64,000 bases of DNA from Vitellaria paradoxa (GCA_019916065.1 CM034240.1:17097894-17161893), one strand, 5' to 3'; positions 52,275-64,000 are shown, counted from the stretch's first letter. Notes: a model not told the origin generated them from the letters alone. Made by a program: numbers and translations.

Positions 52275-52420
52275 TGATGTCATATTTTAACTAAGAAAAT
52301 TAATAGATGGACCTAAATGTTTCAAATATTTAGGAATAAGGAGTCAAGTGTAAGGTTTAAATGTTCAGGGGATCTACGTATAATTAGCCTAATGTTTAAG
52401 GGTTTAGGTGTAATTTACCC
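52275..52420. repeat. MULE right terminal inverted repeat
   Basis: Complement begins GGGTAAATTACACCTAAACC. Pairs with 50,494-50,640. Confidence 0.88.
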
Positions 52421-52429
52421 AAATGAGAT

Positions 52430-52920
52430 GAGTTACAAGAAAATATTTGAACAAAAATTTAAAAAAAATATATGTATAACAAATGGGGAAAAATGCATGA
52501 TAAATATTCAAAGGAAACTTAAATTAAACTACTATTTTAATAGTGATTTTTTCTTTCAGTTTTTAAAAATGAGCGAAAAATTAGAATTGCTAAATACACC
52601 CTATCTCTTAAAATCTGAATTTTATTTTAGATATTATTGTTGAATTTTTTTTTTTAACATTGAGCCTACATTAATTAATTTTATTTTTATCAAAAACGGG
52701 TTAGAATCCAGTTAAAGTTGAGGAATGTATATGATAAAACCCATTTTACCGTAATCTATATTATTGAGTTTATGTGCACTTAAGAGAGATAATGAGGTTA
52801 AGTGACTAGCATGAGCCAATTGTTGAGCTCATTATAGGTCTTTTATGGGAGAGTTCAATAAAATTAGGGTTTACCACATATATATATTTAAGTCTTCTTT
52901 ATTCACAATATGCAAATATA
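52430..52920. other. Spacer between the MULE and the Helitron-like element
   Basis: A+T-rich with a short TATATATATA run near 52,879. No gene or element recognised. Confidence 0.6.
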
Positions 52921-53019
52921 TCTATATTATTATAAAAAAGTCCAAATGTTTGAAAAACTTTTATTGAACACTTATACCCTTTTATTTTTTTACAATTTTA
53001 ATTATATCAAATTATATTT

Positions 53020-53240
53020 CCTAGTCATTGATGATTTCTCTCACATTCGTAACTGACTTTCATTCAAACCAAATTATATCAAATTATATTCTCTAATCAA
53101 TGATGATTACTTTCATATTCGTAACCGATTTTTATACAAACTAAAGTATATTCAATTATATTCCATTAGTCTCATCTTCATAACCAATTTTTATTCAAAC
53201 CAAATTATATCCAATTATATTCCCTAATAATATGATTACT
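53020..53240 (+). repeat. About 80-bp tandem repeats near the Helitron 5' end
   Basis: Three copies of a unit containing TTCGTAACYGAYTTTYATWCA and AAATTATATYMAATTATATT. Confidence 0.75.
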
Positions 53241-54779
53241 CTTCGGTTATCCAAAGACCTTCTAAATGTTCATAGATATCACTTGATATTTTTATTTAAT
53301 TTACACTTCTATTTATCATATAACTTCTTATTTTTTATTTTTTATTTTAATAAATTATTATTTAAAACATAATTATTATTATTAAAAAAACATTATTTAA
53401 TCCACACTTCTATTTATCATATAATTTTTTTCTAAATTTTAATTGAAAACATAGTAATTATTATTAAACAAAATAATGCCAAAAAATAATTAATCTATTA
53501 AATAAAGATTTTAATTTATTAACAAATAACATGTCCTTTATTATTAGACAAAATAAATGATATATCTTAAATCAAATTATAATATTTTTTTATTAAAATT
53601 ATATATATTATAATATTATTTATTAAAAAATATCAAAAAAATATTAGAAATTAAAAATAAAACTGGCAATGGATGATGTAGAGAGACGTGGTTATTTAAA
53701 ATGATTTTATTTTTTAAATATTGCACATATTACACTTTTCTATTTAATAATTTAAAATAATAAAAAGTTATAAAAACTAAAAATATCTATTAAATTAGGA
53801 GATATGGCAATAAGAAGATAACTACAGATAAAATTTAAAAGAAACAAAAATACATAAAAAATTAAAAAAAATATTGAGTCCCAAATTAAACACAATAATG
53901 AAAAAAATATTTATCCTATTAAATAAATATTTTAATTTATTAATATTGATATCACTTAATATTTTCTTTTTTATATACTTTAATAAATTATTATTTAAAA
54001 CATAATAAATATTATCATTATATTGATATCATAAAAATAATTATAATTAAAAATAAATATTATTATTAAAGAAAATAATGCAAAAACAAAATTAAAACAT
54101 AATAAATATTATTATTAAACAAAATAATATAAAAAAATAATTGACCTATTAAATAAAAATTTTAATTTATTAACATCAATTTATAACTATAATTCTCTTA
54201 ATTTATAATTATATAATCTAAAAAAATAGTATTGTATATAATTGTCACTTATTCACATTTTTATTCAAATTAAAATGTTCATTAATTGATTTTAATACTA
54301 ATTAAATTCTATCAATTAGATAAATCCAAGTTTTTAAATTAAAAATTTTATTAATTCATATCTATTTAAGTTCTATAGTATATTTAGATGACCATAAACA
54401 AAGAGAAGTATGCAAATTATTTTTGAATCATGATCATATAATTTTTATTATTGTCTTAATATTGTATAAAATATATGTATTAGTTGTAACATAATTGGAT
54501 AATTTCAATAAATCAATATCAAATATTTGATATATATTAGATTAGATAATATATTCTCATTTGAAGTAGAATATGAATTTACATGAAATTTTAATACACA
54601 TAACATGTTTAAAAAAATATAAAACAGAATTCATGACTAGAAAAAATTTGTTAAAATTTTATTATGATGGCTTTTGTTTGTAATTAACATGATTGGTAGA
54701 GAGGAAGTGCATAGAGCGTAACATTATTTGTTAAATTTTTTTGGTCATTAAAAATGCGAATGAGTTTGGTATATTTACT

Positions 54780-55700
54780 TTTATTAGATGATATTCCTTT
54801 ATATTGAAATTAATTTTTTGTTTATACATTTATTTTTAATTTATTTTTTAATTCATTTATTAAAATATATCGGGTATGACTTTTTAGCTTTTATTCTATT
54901 TTTTAATGTGATTGTTAATATTAGGTTTTTAAATTTTATTATATTTTTCATTACTAATACAATTTTAATTTTTTGTGCATCAGATTTCATGGAAAACTTA
55001 TTCTTTGCTATATTTTTCAATTTATTCATTCAAAAATACAAGGTATGATTTTTTTTTATATTTTATTGTAATTCTTTAATGTAATTGTTTATATAATTTT
55101 TTAAATTTTATTATATTTTTAATTACTATTAAAATTTAAAATTTTTGTACATTAAATTCCAACGGAAGCCTTATGTTAGGGTTACTTTTTAATTTGTTTT
55201 TTTAAATATATCAGGTATAATTTTTAAAATTTTTTTTGTTTATTGTGAAAATATTATTGTACAATAATGATAAAAAATTATCAAAACATTATAAAATTTC
55301 ATATTTCCTAACCTTTTCATAGGCATAGCTGAAATATTTCCTTACGTTAATAAGATTGTATATTTATTTTTATTAGATAATATTCCTGTATATTAAAATT
55401 ATTTTTTGCTTATGTATTTATTTTTTGACTTATTTTTTAATTCGTTAATTTAAATATATAAGATCTGATTTTTTTAGATTTTATTTTATTTTTTAATGTT
55501 ATTTTTATTATATTTTGCATTATTGGTAAAATTTAAAAATTTTTAATGTATCATATTACAATGAAAGTCTCTTATTATTTGACTTCTTTTTCAATTTGTT
55601 CCTCAAATATACAAGACATGATTTTTCTAAATTTATTATATTTTATTTAATTTGATTTTTAGTATGAATTTTTAGATTTTATTAAAATTTTCATTATTTT
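54780..55700 (+). repeat. About 200-bp degenerate tandem repeats
   Basis: Roughly four copies of a unit with TTTTTAATTYRTTHATTMAAATAT, a TATGATTTTT-like box and AAATTTTATTATATTTTYATTA. A+T-rich and non-coding; apparent short frames here are by-products. Confidence 0.6.
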
Positions 55701-56439
55701 TAAAATTTTAAAATTTTTGTATACTAAATATTGAAAGCTATTTAAATTTTATTTTAATTTGCAATTATTTATTAGAATTCTACTTGATTGGAGACTATGG
55801 TTAATCTAACTATATTTAACAAAAACATAGTGTATTTTATGTAAATATTTAATTAATATTTGTTAGATTTTGTAATATATTTTTATCTGAAATAGAATAT
55901 AAATTCACATAAAATTCTATTACACCTAGTAAATTAAGAAAAAAAAGTATAAAATAGCAATAAGGAATAGATTTGAAGTTGTATGTAAAACTTTTATTTC
56001 TTTGAGTGTGATTCATTTCATTGAATGGATTTTGGACCAATATGTTTTAGAAGTAAATCAAATGCACTGTTATGTGTTTTGCTTATGTTACAAAAATGAA
56101 ATAGTTTTAAAGAAAAATCTAATCTAGCGTTTATTAGATTTTGAAAATTGTTCTTCACAAGATCTTTGATAGTTGCAGTGGGTAGAAATCATTATGGTGA
56201 TGGAATTAATTTCATACTATATAATAGAAGTATGTTGTTATTTTTCTAATTTTGTAAACCGGCCAATAAAATAAAATAATGTAAACATTATGAATATACA
56301 TTATCTGAAATTTTACTTTAGTTTTGAATTTTTTACTAAATTAGTAGAGAGTTTATTCTTCTAAGTTTAAATTCTCTTTTAAATATAGTTTAGAGATGTA
56401 AATGAAAGTTAAAAAAAAAATCAATGTAAAAAATATATA

Positions 56440-56790
56440 AAGATACTGCCATAGATTTATTTATTAAAATTATTTTAATTTTTAATTTTTATTAATTTTA
56501 AATTTAAATATATGAAAAAAATAACATACACTGATGTAAATTTATTTATTAAAATTGTTTTAAATTTTAAATTTTTTATTATTTTTTAATTTAAACGTAT
56601 GAAAGAAATAACATACACTGATGTAGATTTATTTATTAAAATTATTTTAAATTTTAAGTTTTTATTATTTTTTGATTTAAATCTATAAAAGAAATAGCAT
56701 ACATTGATATAAATTTATTTATTAAAATTAATTTAAATTTTAAATTTTTATTATTTTTAATTTATATATATATGTAAAAGAAATAGCATA
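56440..56790 (+). repeat. About 90-bp tandem repeats next to the Helitron 3' end
   Basis: Four units containing ATAGCATACAYTGATRTARA then TTTATTTATTAAAATTRTTT, ending at the terminal hairpin. Confidence 0.8.
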
Positions 56791-56904
56791 TATGTGCAAC
56801 ACATGTACATTACAGCTAGTGTTAATAAAGGAGTCAATTGGGTGCGATATATCCAGTTCTATATTTATTAATTAAAAATGCAAAAAAATTTGATTAAGAA
56901 TTTA

Positions 56905-57247
56905 AGGTGGCATTTGGTTTACATTTATATTTTTTGTTTTTTGTTTTCTATTTTTTATTTTCTGTTTTTATGTTTTGACATTCCCAAAACAAAAATAAAA
57001 AGAAAAAGAAAATGCATTTGATTTGATATTTTCTATTTTTTGTGTTTTGAGATTTTTCTTATTTTTGGTTAAAAATGCTTAAAACGAATTTTTGTCCTTT
57101 TACATTTCATGTGTAACACTATTTACTAATTTCGAAAATAGATTTCGAAAACACAAGTGACCAAATATGTATTGAACAGTTTTTTTTTTTATTTTTAAAA
57201 ATATAAAATGAAAAATGAATTCAAAACAAGTATAACAAATGGCACCT
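56905..57247. mobile_element. MITE, family B, second copy
   Basis: Starts AGGTGGCATTTGGTTT and ends AACAAATGGCACCT. It shares the core CTTATTTTTGGTTAAAAATG with AAAACGAATTTTT with the copy at 16,978-17,309. Flanked by TAA on both sides, a possible 3-bp duplication. Confidence 0.78.
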
Positions 57248-57776
57248 AAATTTTTAAAAAAAGCCTCACCAACCACTGTAGGATATAAATGTAGGTGTAC
57301 ACAATGTGTGACTTTTTTTTTAAGTAAATGTATATATTTTTTTAATTTTATATAAATTACCAAATACATTTAAAATATAAATTATTGAAATGTTTGTAAA
57401 ATATTAGGTGATTAGTCTTAAATGACATTTAAGTAGATAATTTGTAATTATAAAGCATTTACAAACGATAAAAAAATTAAAGGTAGTGTATGGTTAAAAA
57501 AGGCATTTAAGAAATACTGAAATATGCAAATTAAATTTACTAAATTAAGTAGTAATTACTAAAAAATTCTTTTTATTTACGTGAAAATATTAATAGCTGT
57601 GGAAAACTGAGGAGTATTAATGAAAAAAGTAAAAAATTTTATCTAATTTGAAATTCATTAAATTTGAAATATAGCGGAATGCTCCTAGTGTTCCATAATT
57701 CTTTTATATAATAATATAAAATGTGCATTTAGAGTGAGAAAAAGTCAGATAAAATGAGATAAAGTGAGATAAGTTG

Positions 57777-58203
57777 TGACGTAAAACAAGCGACGAATGG
57801 ACCGTGATATTGTTCACATAAACGAAAGAATGCTTGATTCAACACAAAGAAAAAAATTCAAAATGCGAAATCTGGAAAAATAAGCTCTCAAAAGAGAAAT
57901 CTTGATTTATTGAATAATAGAAATTAAAGAAAACTATTTCTCTACCTTCCGTATGTAAGCTAATAAAGTAGTCATAATTTATGTAAGAAACTAATAAACT
58001 AATCTTAAATTGAGTAGGAAACAAATAAGAGAGTCCTAAACTAAATCTGAAAAGAAATATAAATTGAATAGGAATCCTAACTAAATCTGAAAATAAACCC
58101 AAATTGAATAGGAATCTTAAATTACATAAGGCTAAAAGTACTCCTTGGTAGACTTGGACTTGGACTTGGACTCCTTAGTGGGCTTGGACGTGGTCTTTCA
58201 TCA
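57777..58203 (-). repeat. 3' LTR of the gypsy element
   Basis: 427 bp. It contains an extra short ACTTGG repeat compared with the 5' copy. Numerous substitutions indicate an older insertion than the copia element. Confidence 0.92.
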
Positions 58204-58213
58204 GTCTCCCCTG

Positions 58214-59299
58214 CTAAAAAGGAACTTGCCCTCGAGTTATTTGTATAAAATGACTCGCACGATAAAACTTGGAAAGATTAGCCACATTGAATGTCTTAGA
58301 GATTCCCATATCAGGTGGTAAGTCTACTACATAAATATTGTCATTTATCCTCTTCAAGATGGTGTAAGGACCATATTTTCTTTGTTTCAATTTGCCATGA
58401 ACACCTACTGGCAACCTCTCTTTACGCAACTATACCATAATTTGGTCTCTAATCTCGAATACTTAACACCTCTATGCTTATCAGCTATAGCTTTATAGAT
58501 CAAATTGCGTTTTTTGAGAGATTGTTGAACTTCTTGAAACAGATATTTGTAACTCTCAGTTAAAGCAAAAGCAGCGGCACTTGAACTTGCATAAGAGGAA
58601 GCTTGGCAAGATCTAAAATATGCTGCGGAACTTTGGTGTAAGCAATAGCAAAAGGACTCTTCCCAGTCGAGCGGCTAACAAAGCTATTATAAGTAAACTT
58701 GGCCTGGGCTAATACAAGTCCCATTCACCCTTATTTTTGCTACAAATGCAACGAGTCAAATTTCCTAAAGAACGGTTCACCACTTCAGTTTGGCCATCGG
58801 TTTGTGGATGAGCGGTGCTACTAAATTTTAATTCAATCCCAAATCTCTTCCGCAAAGTCAACTAAAATGCTACCAACAACTTGCTATCCCTATCTGAAGT
58901 AATAGATAATGGTACCCCATGCATACGGACAACCTCCCTAAAGAAAATATTAACCACATGATGAGCATCAATTATCTTTTGTCAAGGAATAAAATATGGC
59001 ATCTTTGAGAATCAATCCACGACAACAAACACCGAATCATTCCCACGTGGTGTCCTAGGTAAACCAAACACAAAATCTATAGAAATATCATCCGAAGGTG
59101 CATTAGGAATAGAGAGTGGTATATATAAACCTATATTTTGCTGTTGCCCTTTGTTGATTTGACATATAAGATACCGTTGCACAAATTTTCTAGCATCTCT
59201 CTTTACTTGTGGCCAATAGTAATGTTCTTCTAAACCGGAAATGATTTTGTCTTTACCCATGTGGCAACTAAAAAAACTAGAATGTAGCTCTTTGGTCAA
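58214..59299 (-). pseudogene. gypsy integrase, decayed
   Basis: The zinc-binding HHCC part reads [13 protein letters not shown] and [20 protein letters not shown]; the second Cys pair is weakened (Y for C). [18 protein letters not shown] leads into the catalytic core, which is frameshifted. At the end [19 protein letters not shown] is the GPY/F-type C-terminus. No chromodomain is discernible after it. Confidence 0.85.
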
Positions 59300-59834
59300 C
59301 TTGTCACGCAGAGAACTCCTTAGAATTCACAATCTGCTTCCCTTGAATAGATACCCATCTTGGACTAAGAACTCACCCATAGGCTTATTGAGTAAATACT
59401 TGGAGCAAATTTGCTTGAAATCTTCATATGACTCATACAACTCTTTGAGTTGATCAAAATCTGGGATCTCAGGAGCAATTGTCATTAATAATGTAGCACT
59501 TCAACTTAATGCATCTGCCACCCCATTTGTCATACTAGATTTATGCGCAATAACATAATTACATCGTTCAAAATATGATGCCTACCTTGCACACATACGG
59601 TCAGTATGTTTCTGTCCCTTAAAGTGTTGTAGTGTTTGATAATCAGAATAGATAACGAACCCTTTAAGAAGTAAATAAAACTCCCATGTCTTTAAGTAAC
59701 GAAACATAGTATAGAGTTCTTGTTGATACGTAGACCACTTTTGTCTTGATTCGCTCAATTTCTCACTAAAAAAAGCAACAAGCCGTCTCTCTTGTGAAAG
59801 AAACCCCCAATGCTAACTTAACTAGCATCATGCT

Positions 59835-60754
59835 CTAACTTAAAAGGTTAGCGAAATTTGGTAAAGCTAGAATAAAGGCAATAGATAACTTTTCTTTGAT
59901 CACTTCAAAACTTTTTTTTGCGGCATCTTTCCATTGAAATTTGCCATTTTTTTTTATATAATCGGTAATAGGTGCTACAATACTACTAAAATTGCAGATG
60001 AATCTTGTATAGAAGGTAGCCAACCTATGGAAACTCCTCACTTCATTAATTGTCTTAGGTGTAGGTTAATCTTGGATTACTTTCACCTTTTCATTATCTA
60101 CATGCACTCCTTCGCTACTAACCACAAAGCCTAAAAATAATAATCGGTTTGTTAAGAAAACACATTTTTTTAAGTTTTCAAACAGCTTGTTCACCTTCAA
60201 AACTAACAGAACTTGTTTAAGATGAGATAGGTATTCTTTTTTACTATTACTATAAATCAAAATATCATTAAAATATACAATTACAAAGTTGGATAAAAAT
60301 GGTTTGAGCACTTGATTCATAAGTCTCATGAATGCAATTGGAGTGTTTGACAATCAAAATGGCATGACTAGCCACTCATATAACCCGTCCTTTGTTTTGA
60401 AAGCTGTCTTCCACTCATCCCTAATGCGGATGCGGATTTGATGACACCCCCCTTTAAATTAATTTTGAAAAAGATTTTGACACCATGCAACTGATCTAGC
60501 ATATCATCAAGTCTAGGAATAGGAAATCTATACCTTACAGTAATCTTGTTGATTGCTCGACTATCTACACACATTCTCCAACTTCCATAATTCTTTGGAG
60601 TTAATAACGTAGGAATGGCACAAGGGTTGATGCTCTCTTGAATGTGCCATTTTTTTAACAACTTCTCTACTTGATCCTTCAAAATATCATTCTTCCTAGG
60701 ACTCATACGATAATGGGGGTAAATTTGGCAAGCTTGCACCTGGAACAAGGTCAA
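59835..60754 (-). pseudogene. gypsy reverse transcriptase and RNase H start, decayed
   Basis: [56 protein letters not shown] and [12 protein letters not shown]. The catalytic box reads [14 protein letters not shown] in place of YxDD, so the first catalytic Asp is lost. Then [18 protein letters not shown] marks the RNase H side. Frames are broken in several places. Confidence 0.88.
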
Positions 60755-61359
60755 TGCAGTGCTGTACTCCTCGCTAAGGTGGTGATTCTATAGGTTCAGC
60801 CAATATATCTTCAAATTCATTTAATAGCCCATGGACTTTTAATGGTATAGCTTGCTCTTCTTGCATGTGGCCTTTCACCACCAAAACCACAGTTGCTTTA
60901 GACTTTTTCATAATCTCAACAAATTCAGCTTCGTCTAAAGATACAATTAGCAAAGCTTTTTCATTTTTTTGGGAATGCCGTCCTCAATTTTAGTTGGAAC
61001 CACCACAATTCGTTTATGATTCCATGTAAAAGTATAGGTATTATCTTGACCTTTATGTGTCGCATTCACATCGAATTGCCAAGGATGCCATAAAAGAACT
61101 TGGCATGCATCCACCTCCACCACATCATAGGGAACTTCAGTTTTATAAGTCTTTTCCTAGTGATAGAGGCAGCTTGCATTGTTCTTTAATCCTCATGCTT
61201 GGTCTCTTTTTATCCAACCAATATTACATGAGGTTGGGTATTGCTCCGTTTTGAGCTTGAGATGCTCCGCTAGACTCTTGATATTAAATTCTCATAGCTG
61301 TAACTATCAATTACAAGCTTATAAACTTTAGCATTAACAAAACATTTACCCTTAAAGAT

Positions 61360-62560
61360 TCACTTACGTTGTGACTCGCTCGGTTGTGTGGACATATATA
61401 GCAGCCTCTTTACCATGCACACCACCTCATCCATTTTTTCTTCTGCTATCTCATAATCGCCTTCTTCTTCGGTCTCTACTTCTTCAAGGTTCCATTTTTT
61501 CTCTTGTTGAGTAACATTAGCAAACATTCGTCTCGGACAATCACTAGATCGATGCCTTAACCCATTGTACTTAAAATATTGAATTCCCTTGCTTGGCTCA
61601 GCCTTTTCTTTTCCCTTTGGTTCGATCTTCTTTGGTTCAATTTCTCTTTCCTTTATTCCCAAGGTGGAACGATCAATTTTAGGAACTAGTTCCATGTTGT
61701 CTATATGAAGTCGCTTACTCATGTATCCCTTTGAAAACCGCCTATTCTTCACCACCTGTTCTATCCTTAAAGCCAAGTTTTGTGCTTAATCAACAAACCA
61801 AATGCTTTGCATGGCCAAACGGTCTTGTATGTTATAATTTAGCCCATTCACATAACAAGCTACTTATTGGTCCTCAATTTTCAGTCAAATTGCATCGAGA
61901 TTGCAAACGTAAAAATTCTTCAATATAAAAACCAACTAAATGATTACCTTGATAGCAATTCTGAAATTGTTGGAATAAGGTTTGCTCGTAATCAAGAGGC
62001 AAAAACCGCCCATTTAGAAATGCTTTCATTTGTTCCCATCTCCTAACAATAGGTTGTCCTCTTATGCAATACTGTTCTTGTTGTCGCTGCCATCATGCGC
62101 CAGCTTTGCCATTCAATTATAAGCCACAAAATCTACTTTTCCTTCGAGTTCCACTTGCATGATGTTAAAGAATTGTTCTACTTCATCCAACCAATTAAGA
62201 AATTGTTCTATATCCATAACCCCATTGAAATTAGGAAGATTAGCTTTAATTTTGTAAGAATCATCGAGTGGGATTATACACTTACCTCTTGGTTGCAACT
62301 CTTGATTATAGTCCTCTTCATACTTTTCATCAAGTTCGTGTAAGGGCTATATGACACTTTCATCTCCTTTATTTTGTGTAAGCCTAGTGACAATAAGAGC
62401 TACTCGTTGTGGATAAGGGGCTGTTCTTGGTGCAAGACGTGCTGAGGGCGTTAATTTGTAACCCTTTTAATACTTCAGTTATGTTTTCCACGCTTCGTGC
62501 TAGGGTTTCGACGTGCTGCTCCATATGAACACACAATTCTTCTTGATTTTCTTTTTGCCC
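61360..62560 (-). pseudogene. gypsy gag, decayed
   Basis: It starts MAGQKENQEELCVHMEQHVE and continues LPNFNGVMDIEQFLNWLDEV (capsid region) with stops. The zinc knuckle region reads YFKYNGLRHRSSDC, where the first two Cys of the usual C-x2-C-x4-H-x4-C are Tyr. The Glu-rich linker to protease follows. Confidence 0.85.
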
Positions 62561-62591
62561 AGCCATCTTAAGAAGGGGCTTTGATACCACC

Positions 62592-63006
62592 TGATGTAGA
62601 ACAAGCAACGAATTGGCCGTGGTATCGTTCACGTAGATAAAAGGATGCTTGATTCAACACGAAAAAAAAAAAAATTCAAAATGTGAAATCTGAAAAAATA
62701 AGTTCTTCATAAAGAAATTCTGATTTATTGAGTGATAAAAATTAAAAAAAACTGCTTTCCTACCTTCCTCATATAAGCTAACAAAGTAGTCCTAATTTAA
62801 GTAGGAAACTAATAAGCTAATCTTAAATTAAGTAAGAAACAAATAAGAGAGTGTTAAACTTGATCTGAAAAGAAATCTAAATTGAATAAGAATCCTAACT
62901 AAATTTAAAAAATAAATCTCAATTGAATAGAAATCGTAAATTAAGATTAAAAGTACTCTTTAGTGGACTTGGACTCCTTGGTGGGCTTGGACGTAATCTC
63001 TCATCA
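62592..63006 (-). repeat. 5' LTR of the gypsy element
   Basis: 415 bp. Its minus-strand end is followed by a GG and then the primer site at 62,589-62,579. Confidence 0.92.
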
Positions 63007-63118
63007 AGTTGTGGGTTCGTAATTCGTGTAGTGAGATAAAAATGAATAACTTTAAGAATTTTTTTTAGTATTTTCGTCGTTTTTTAGAGTTTTTTGTCTC
63101 TCCAAACAGAGTCAAAAT

Positions 63119-64000
63119 AATATAAATATACTAGATTTGGCAAAGCATTGTAATAACTTTTGTGCTAATTACAATTATCAAATTTTCTCATAATAACCAA
63201 TTTAATGATAGTTAAAAAATTCAAAATTTAAAATGCATAGGTTCTCATAATAACCAATTTTATGATAACTAAAAATTTTAAGTAATAATTTTCATAATAA
63301 TCCTTTTAATGGCTGCTAGCAAATTCAAATTCAAAATTCAAAATGAATGGCATTATAACAAGTGTACTTATACACATAAAATTCTTAAGCTTTGACTTTC
63401 ATAATGCCAAGTGATATCACGAAATGAATAATTTTGTATTTATTAGTTAAAAATTAAAAAAATAAAAATATATTTTTATATGAATAGAAATAATTTATTA
63501 ATTTAATATAGTACTATATTTTATATGTTAATTAAATATTTTTATATTAAATAATAATATATTTGGTTGTGATAGGGATGAGTGGGAGGTAGCAGCAATG
63601 GTGAGGGACAGTGGTCGGATGTTGGTAGCATCCAACAGACGTTGATGATTGATGGTTGTAACTAGTGGTGGTTGTGTGAGAAAATGAAAACTTAAGAAAA
63701 CATATTTTTTATATTTTCAAAATTTTTGAAAATTTTGAAAACTATTTTCATTTTTTTAAAATTTGAAAATTGAAAATAAATTTGCTAAAGGAGTTTTTAT
63801 ATTTAGTTTAAAAAAACAAAAAAAAAAAACAAAAAACAAAAAATGAAATGATTGTCAATTGGGGCCTAACTAAGGTACGTTTAGTTTGTTAAAAAATTCT
63901 GAGAAATTTTAAAAATTTTTAAAAATCATTTATTTTTAATTTTACGATACGAATTACTAACCCATAACTTAGATATCTTATTTTTTATCACGCTTAACAC
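63119..64000. other. A+T-rich end of the window
   Basis: No gene. Contains a repeated phrase TTCATAATAACCAATTTWATG near 63,190-63,310. A further family A-like MITE may start at about 63,880 (GTACGTTTAGTTTGTTAAAA) and run past the edge. Confidence 0.55.

Larger units (their letters stand above)
50494..52420. mobile_element. Mutator-like element (MULE), non-autonomous, Pack-MULE candidate
   Basis: Terminal inverted repeats of about 150 bp begin GGGTAAATTACA at both ends and stay alignable through TAGATCCCYTGAACATTTAA and beyond. A perfect 9-bp target duplication AAATGAGAT flanks the element (50,485-50,493 and 52,421-52,429); 9 bp is the Mutator hallmark. No transposase is visible. The interior includes a GC-richer block (about 51,690-52,050) that looks like part of a host gene. 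Confidence 0.9.
52921..56819 (+). mobile_element. Helitron-like element, non-autonomous, 3.9 kb
   Basis: The 5' end TCTATATTATTATAAAAAAG after an A and the 3' end ...ACAGCTAG before a T fit Helitron insertion between A and T. The 3' end is preceded by a small hairpin ATGTG-CAA-CACAT about 15 bp before CTAG. There is no target duplication and no inverted terminal repeat, as expected. There is no Rep/helicase gene. Three blocks of internal tandem repeats (about 53,020-53,240; 54,780-55,700; 56,440-56,790) are typical baggage of such elements. Confidence 0.65.
57777..63006 (-). mobile_element. Ty3/gypsy retrotransposon, complete but decayed, 5.2 kb
   Basis: LTRs 63,006-62,592 (5') and 58,203-57,777 (3') start TGATGARAGA and end near TACATCA/TACGTCA. 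A perfect target duplication AGTTG flanks the element (57,772-57,776 and 63,007-63,011). The primer site TGGTATCAAAG follows the 5' LTR and a purine tract AGCAGGGGAGAC precedes the 3' LTR. The order gag, reverse transcriptase, RNase H, integrase is gypsy-type. Many stops and shifts break the frames. The short length and integrase C-terminus suggest a chromovirus-like lineage; clade not certain. Confidence 0.94.
57718..63118. mobile_element. MITE, family A, split by the Ty3/gypsy element
   Basis: 57,718-57,776 and 63,012-63,118 join across the insertion, with one AGTTG copy removed, into one MITE. It has GAGATAAAGTGAGATAAGTT then GTGGGTTCGTAATTCGTG, matching the order in the family A copy at 13,019-13,186. 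Confidence 0.7.

Noticed and set aside
54788..55048. Hydrophobic 86-codon frame resembling a membrane protein
   Set aside because: T-rich tandem repeats in the Helitron-like element give apparent Phe/Ile/Leu-rich peptides in any frame.
1..64000. CRISPR arrays, operons or bacterial insertion sequences
   Set aside because: The content is clearly plant nuclear DNA; tandem repeats seen are microsatellites or element-internal repeats without spacer structure.
1..64000. tRNA or rRNA genes
   Set aside because: No cloverleaf or rRNA segment recognised; tRNA-like stretches are retroelement primer sites and the SINE B box. The TRIM was checked for a 5S-like insert (Cassandra type) and has none.

Overview
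This is nuclear DNA from a flowering plant, almost certainly a eudicot. The evidence is large introns in a strongly A+T-rich sequence, plant-type gene families (U11-48K, a P-class PPR protein, a PTAR1-like prenyltransferase alpha-repeat protein) and a dense mix of plant mobile elements. I cannot name the species. All three host genes lie on the minus strand.

Layout. (1) 0.2-7.6 kb: the gene for the U11/U12-di-snRNP 48 kDa protein (4 coding exons). Its 4-kb third intron holds two LINE fragments in opposite orientation. Its 3' untranslated region carries three U12-type 5' splice-site-like motifs at an exact 12-nt period, just downstream of a 3' splice site. This is the layout expected of the autoregulatory element known for this gene family. 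(2) 10.5-12.3 kb: an intronless PPR gene with 14 motifs. (3) 12.3-18.0 kb: gene-free, with MITEs and a diverged duplication. (4) 18.0-46.8 kb (5' UTR to about 47.2 kb): one PTAR1-like gene of 10 coding exons, 445 codons spread over 28.7 kb. I reconstructed it by joining exons whose phases and splice sites all agree. Its introns hold most of the repeats in the window. (5) 47.3-47.6 kb: a plastid ribosomal protein L12 pseudogene at the 5' end of that gene. (6) 47.6-64 kb: gene-poor DNA with a MULE that may carry a captured host exon, a Helitron-like element, MITEs and a decayed Ty3/gypsy element.

Mobile elements with boundaries checked at base level: a Ty1/copia element (207-bp LTRs, duplicated target CATAC) inside an older short LTR element; a 2.15-kb palindromic gag-bearing retroelement (ACTAA) inside a LINE remnant; a 2.6-kb solo LTR (AACAT); a 2.1-kb non-autonomous LTR element (GCTCA); a 347-bp TRIM (GATTG); a 1.9-kb MULE (9-bp AAATGAGAT); a Ty3/gypsy element (AGTTG) inside a MITE; and an Au-like SINE (about 20-bp target duplication) inside another MITE. 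The Helitron has the expected A|TC...CTAG|T ends.

The most interesting items are the candidate U11-responsive switch in the U11-48K 3' UTR, the palindromic retroelement that seems to have integrated as one unit, two separate tandem duplications in the PTAR1-like gene that each copied a 5' splice site, and the MULE with a possible captured first exon. No searches were run. Product names rest on motifs and family knowledge, and ages and mechanisms are inference.
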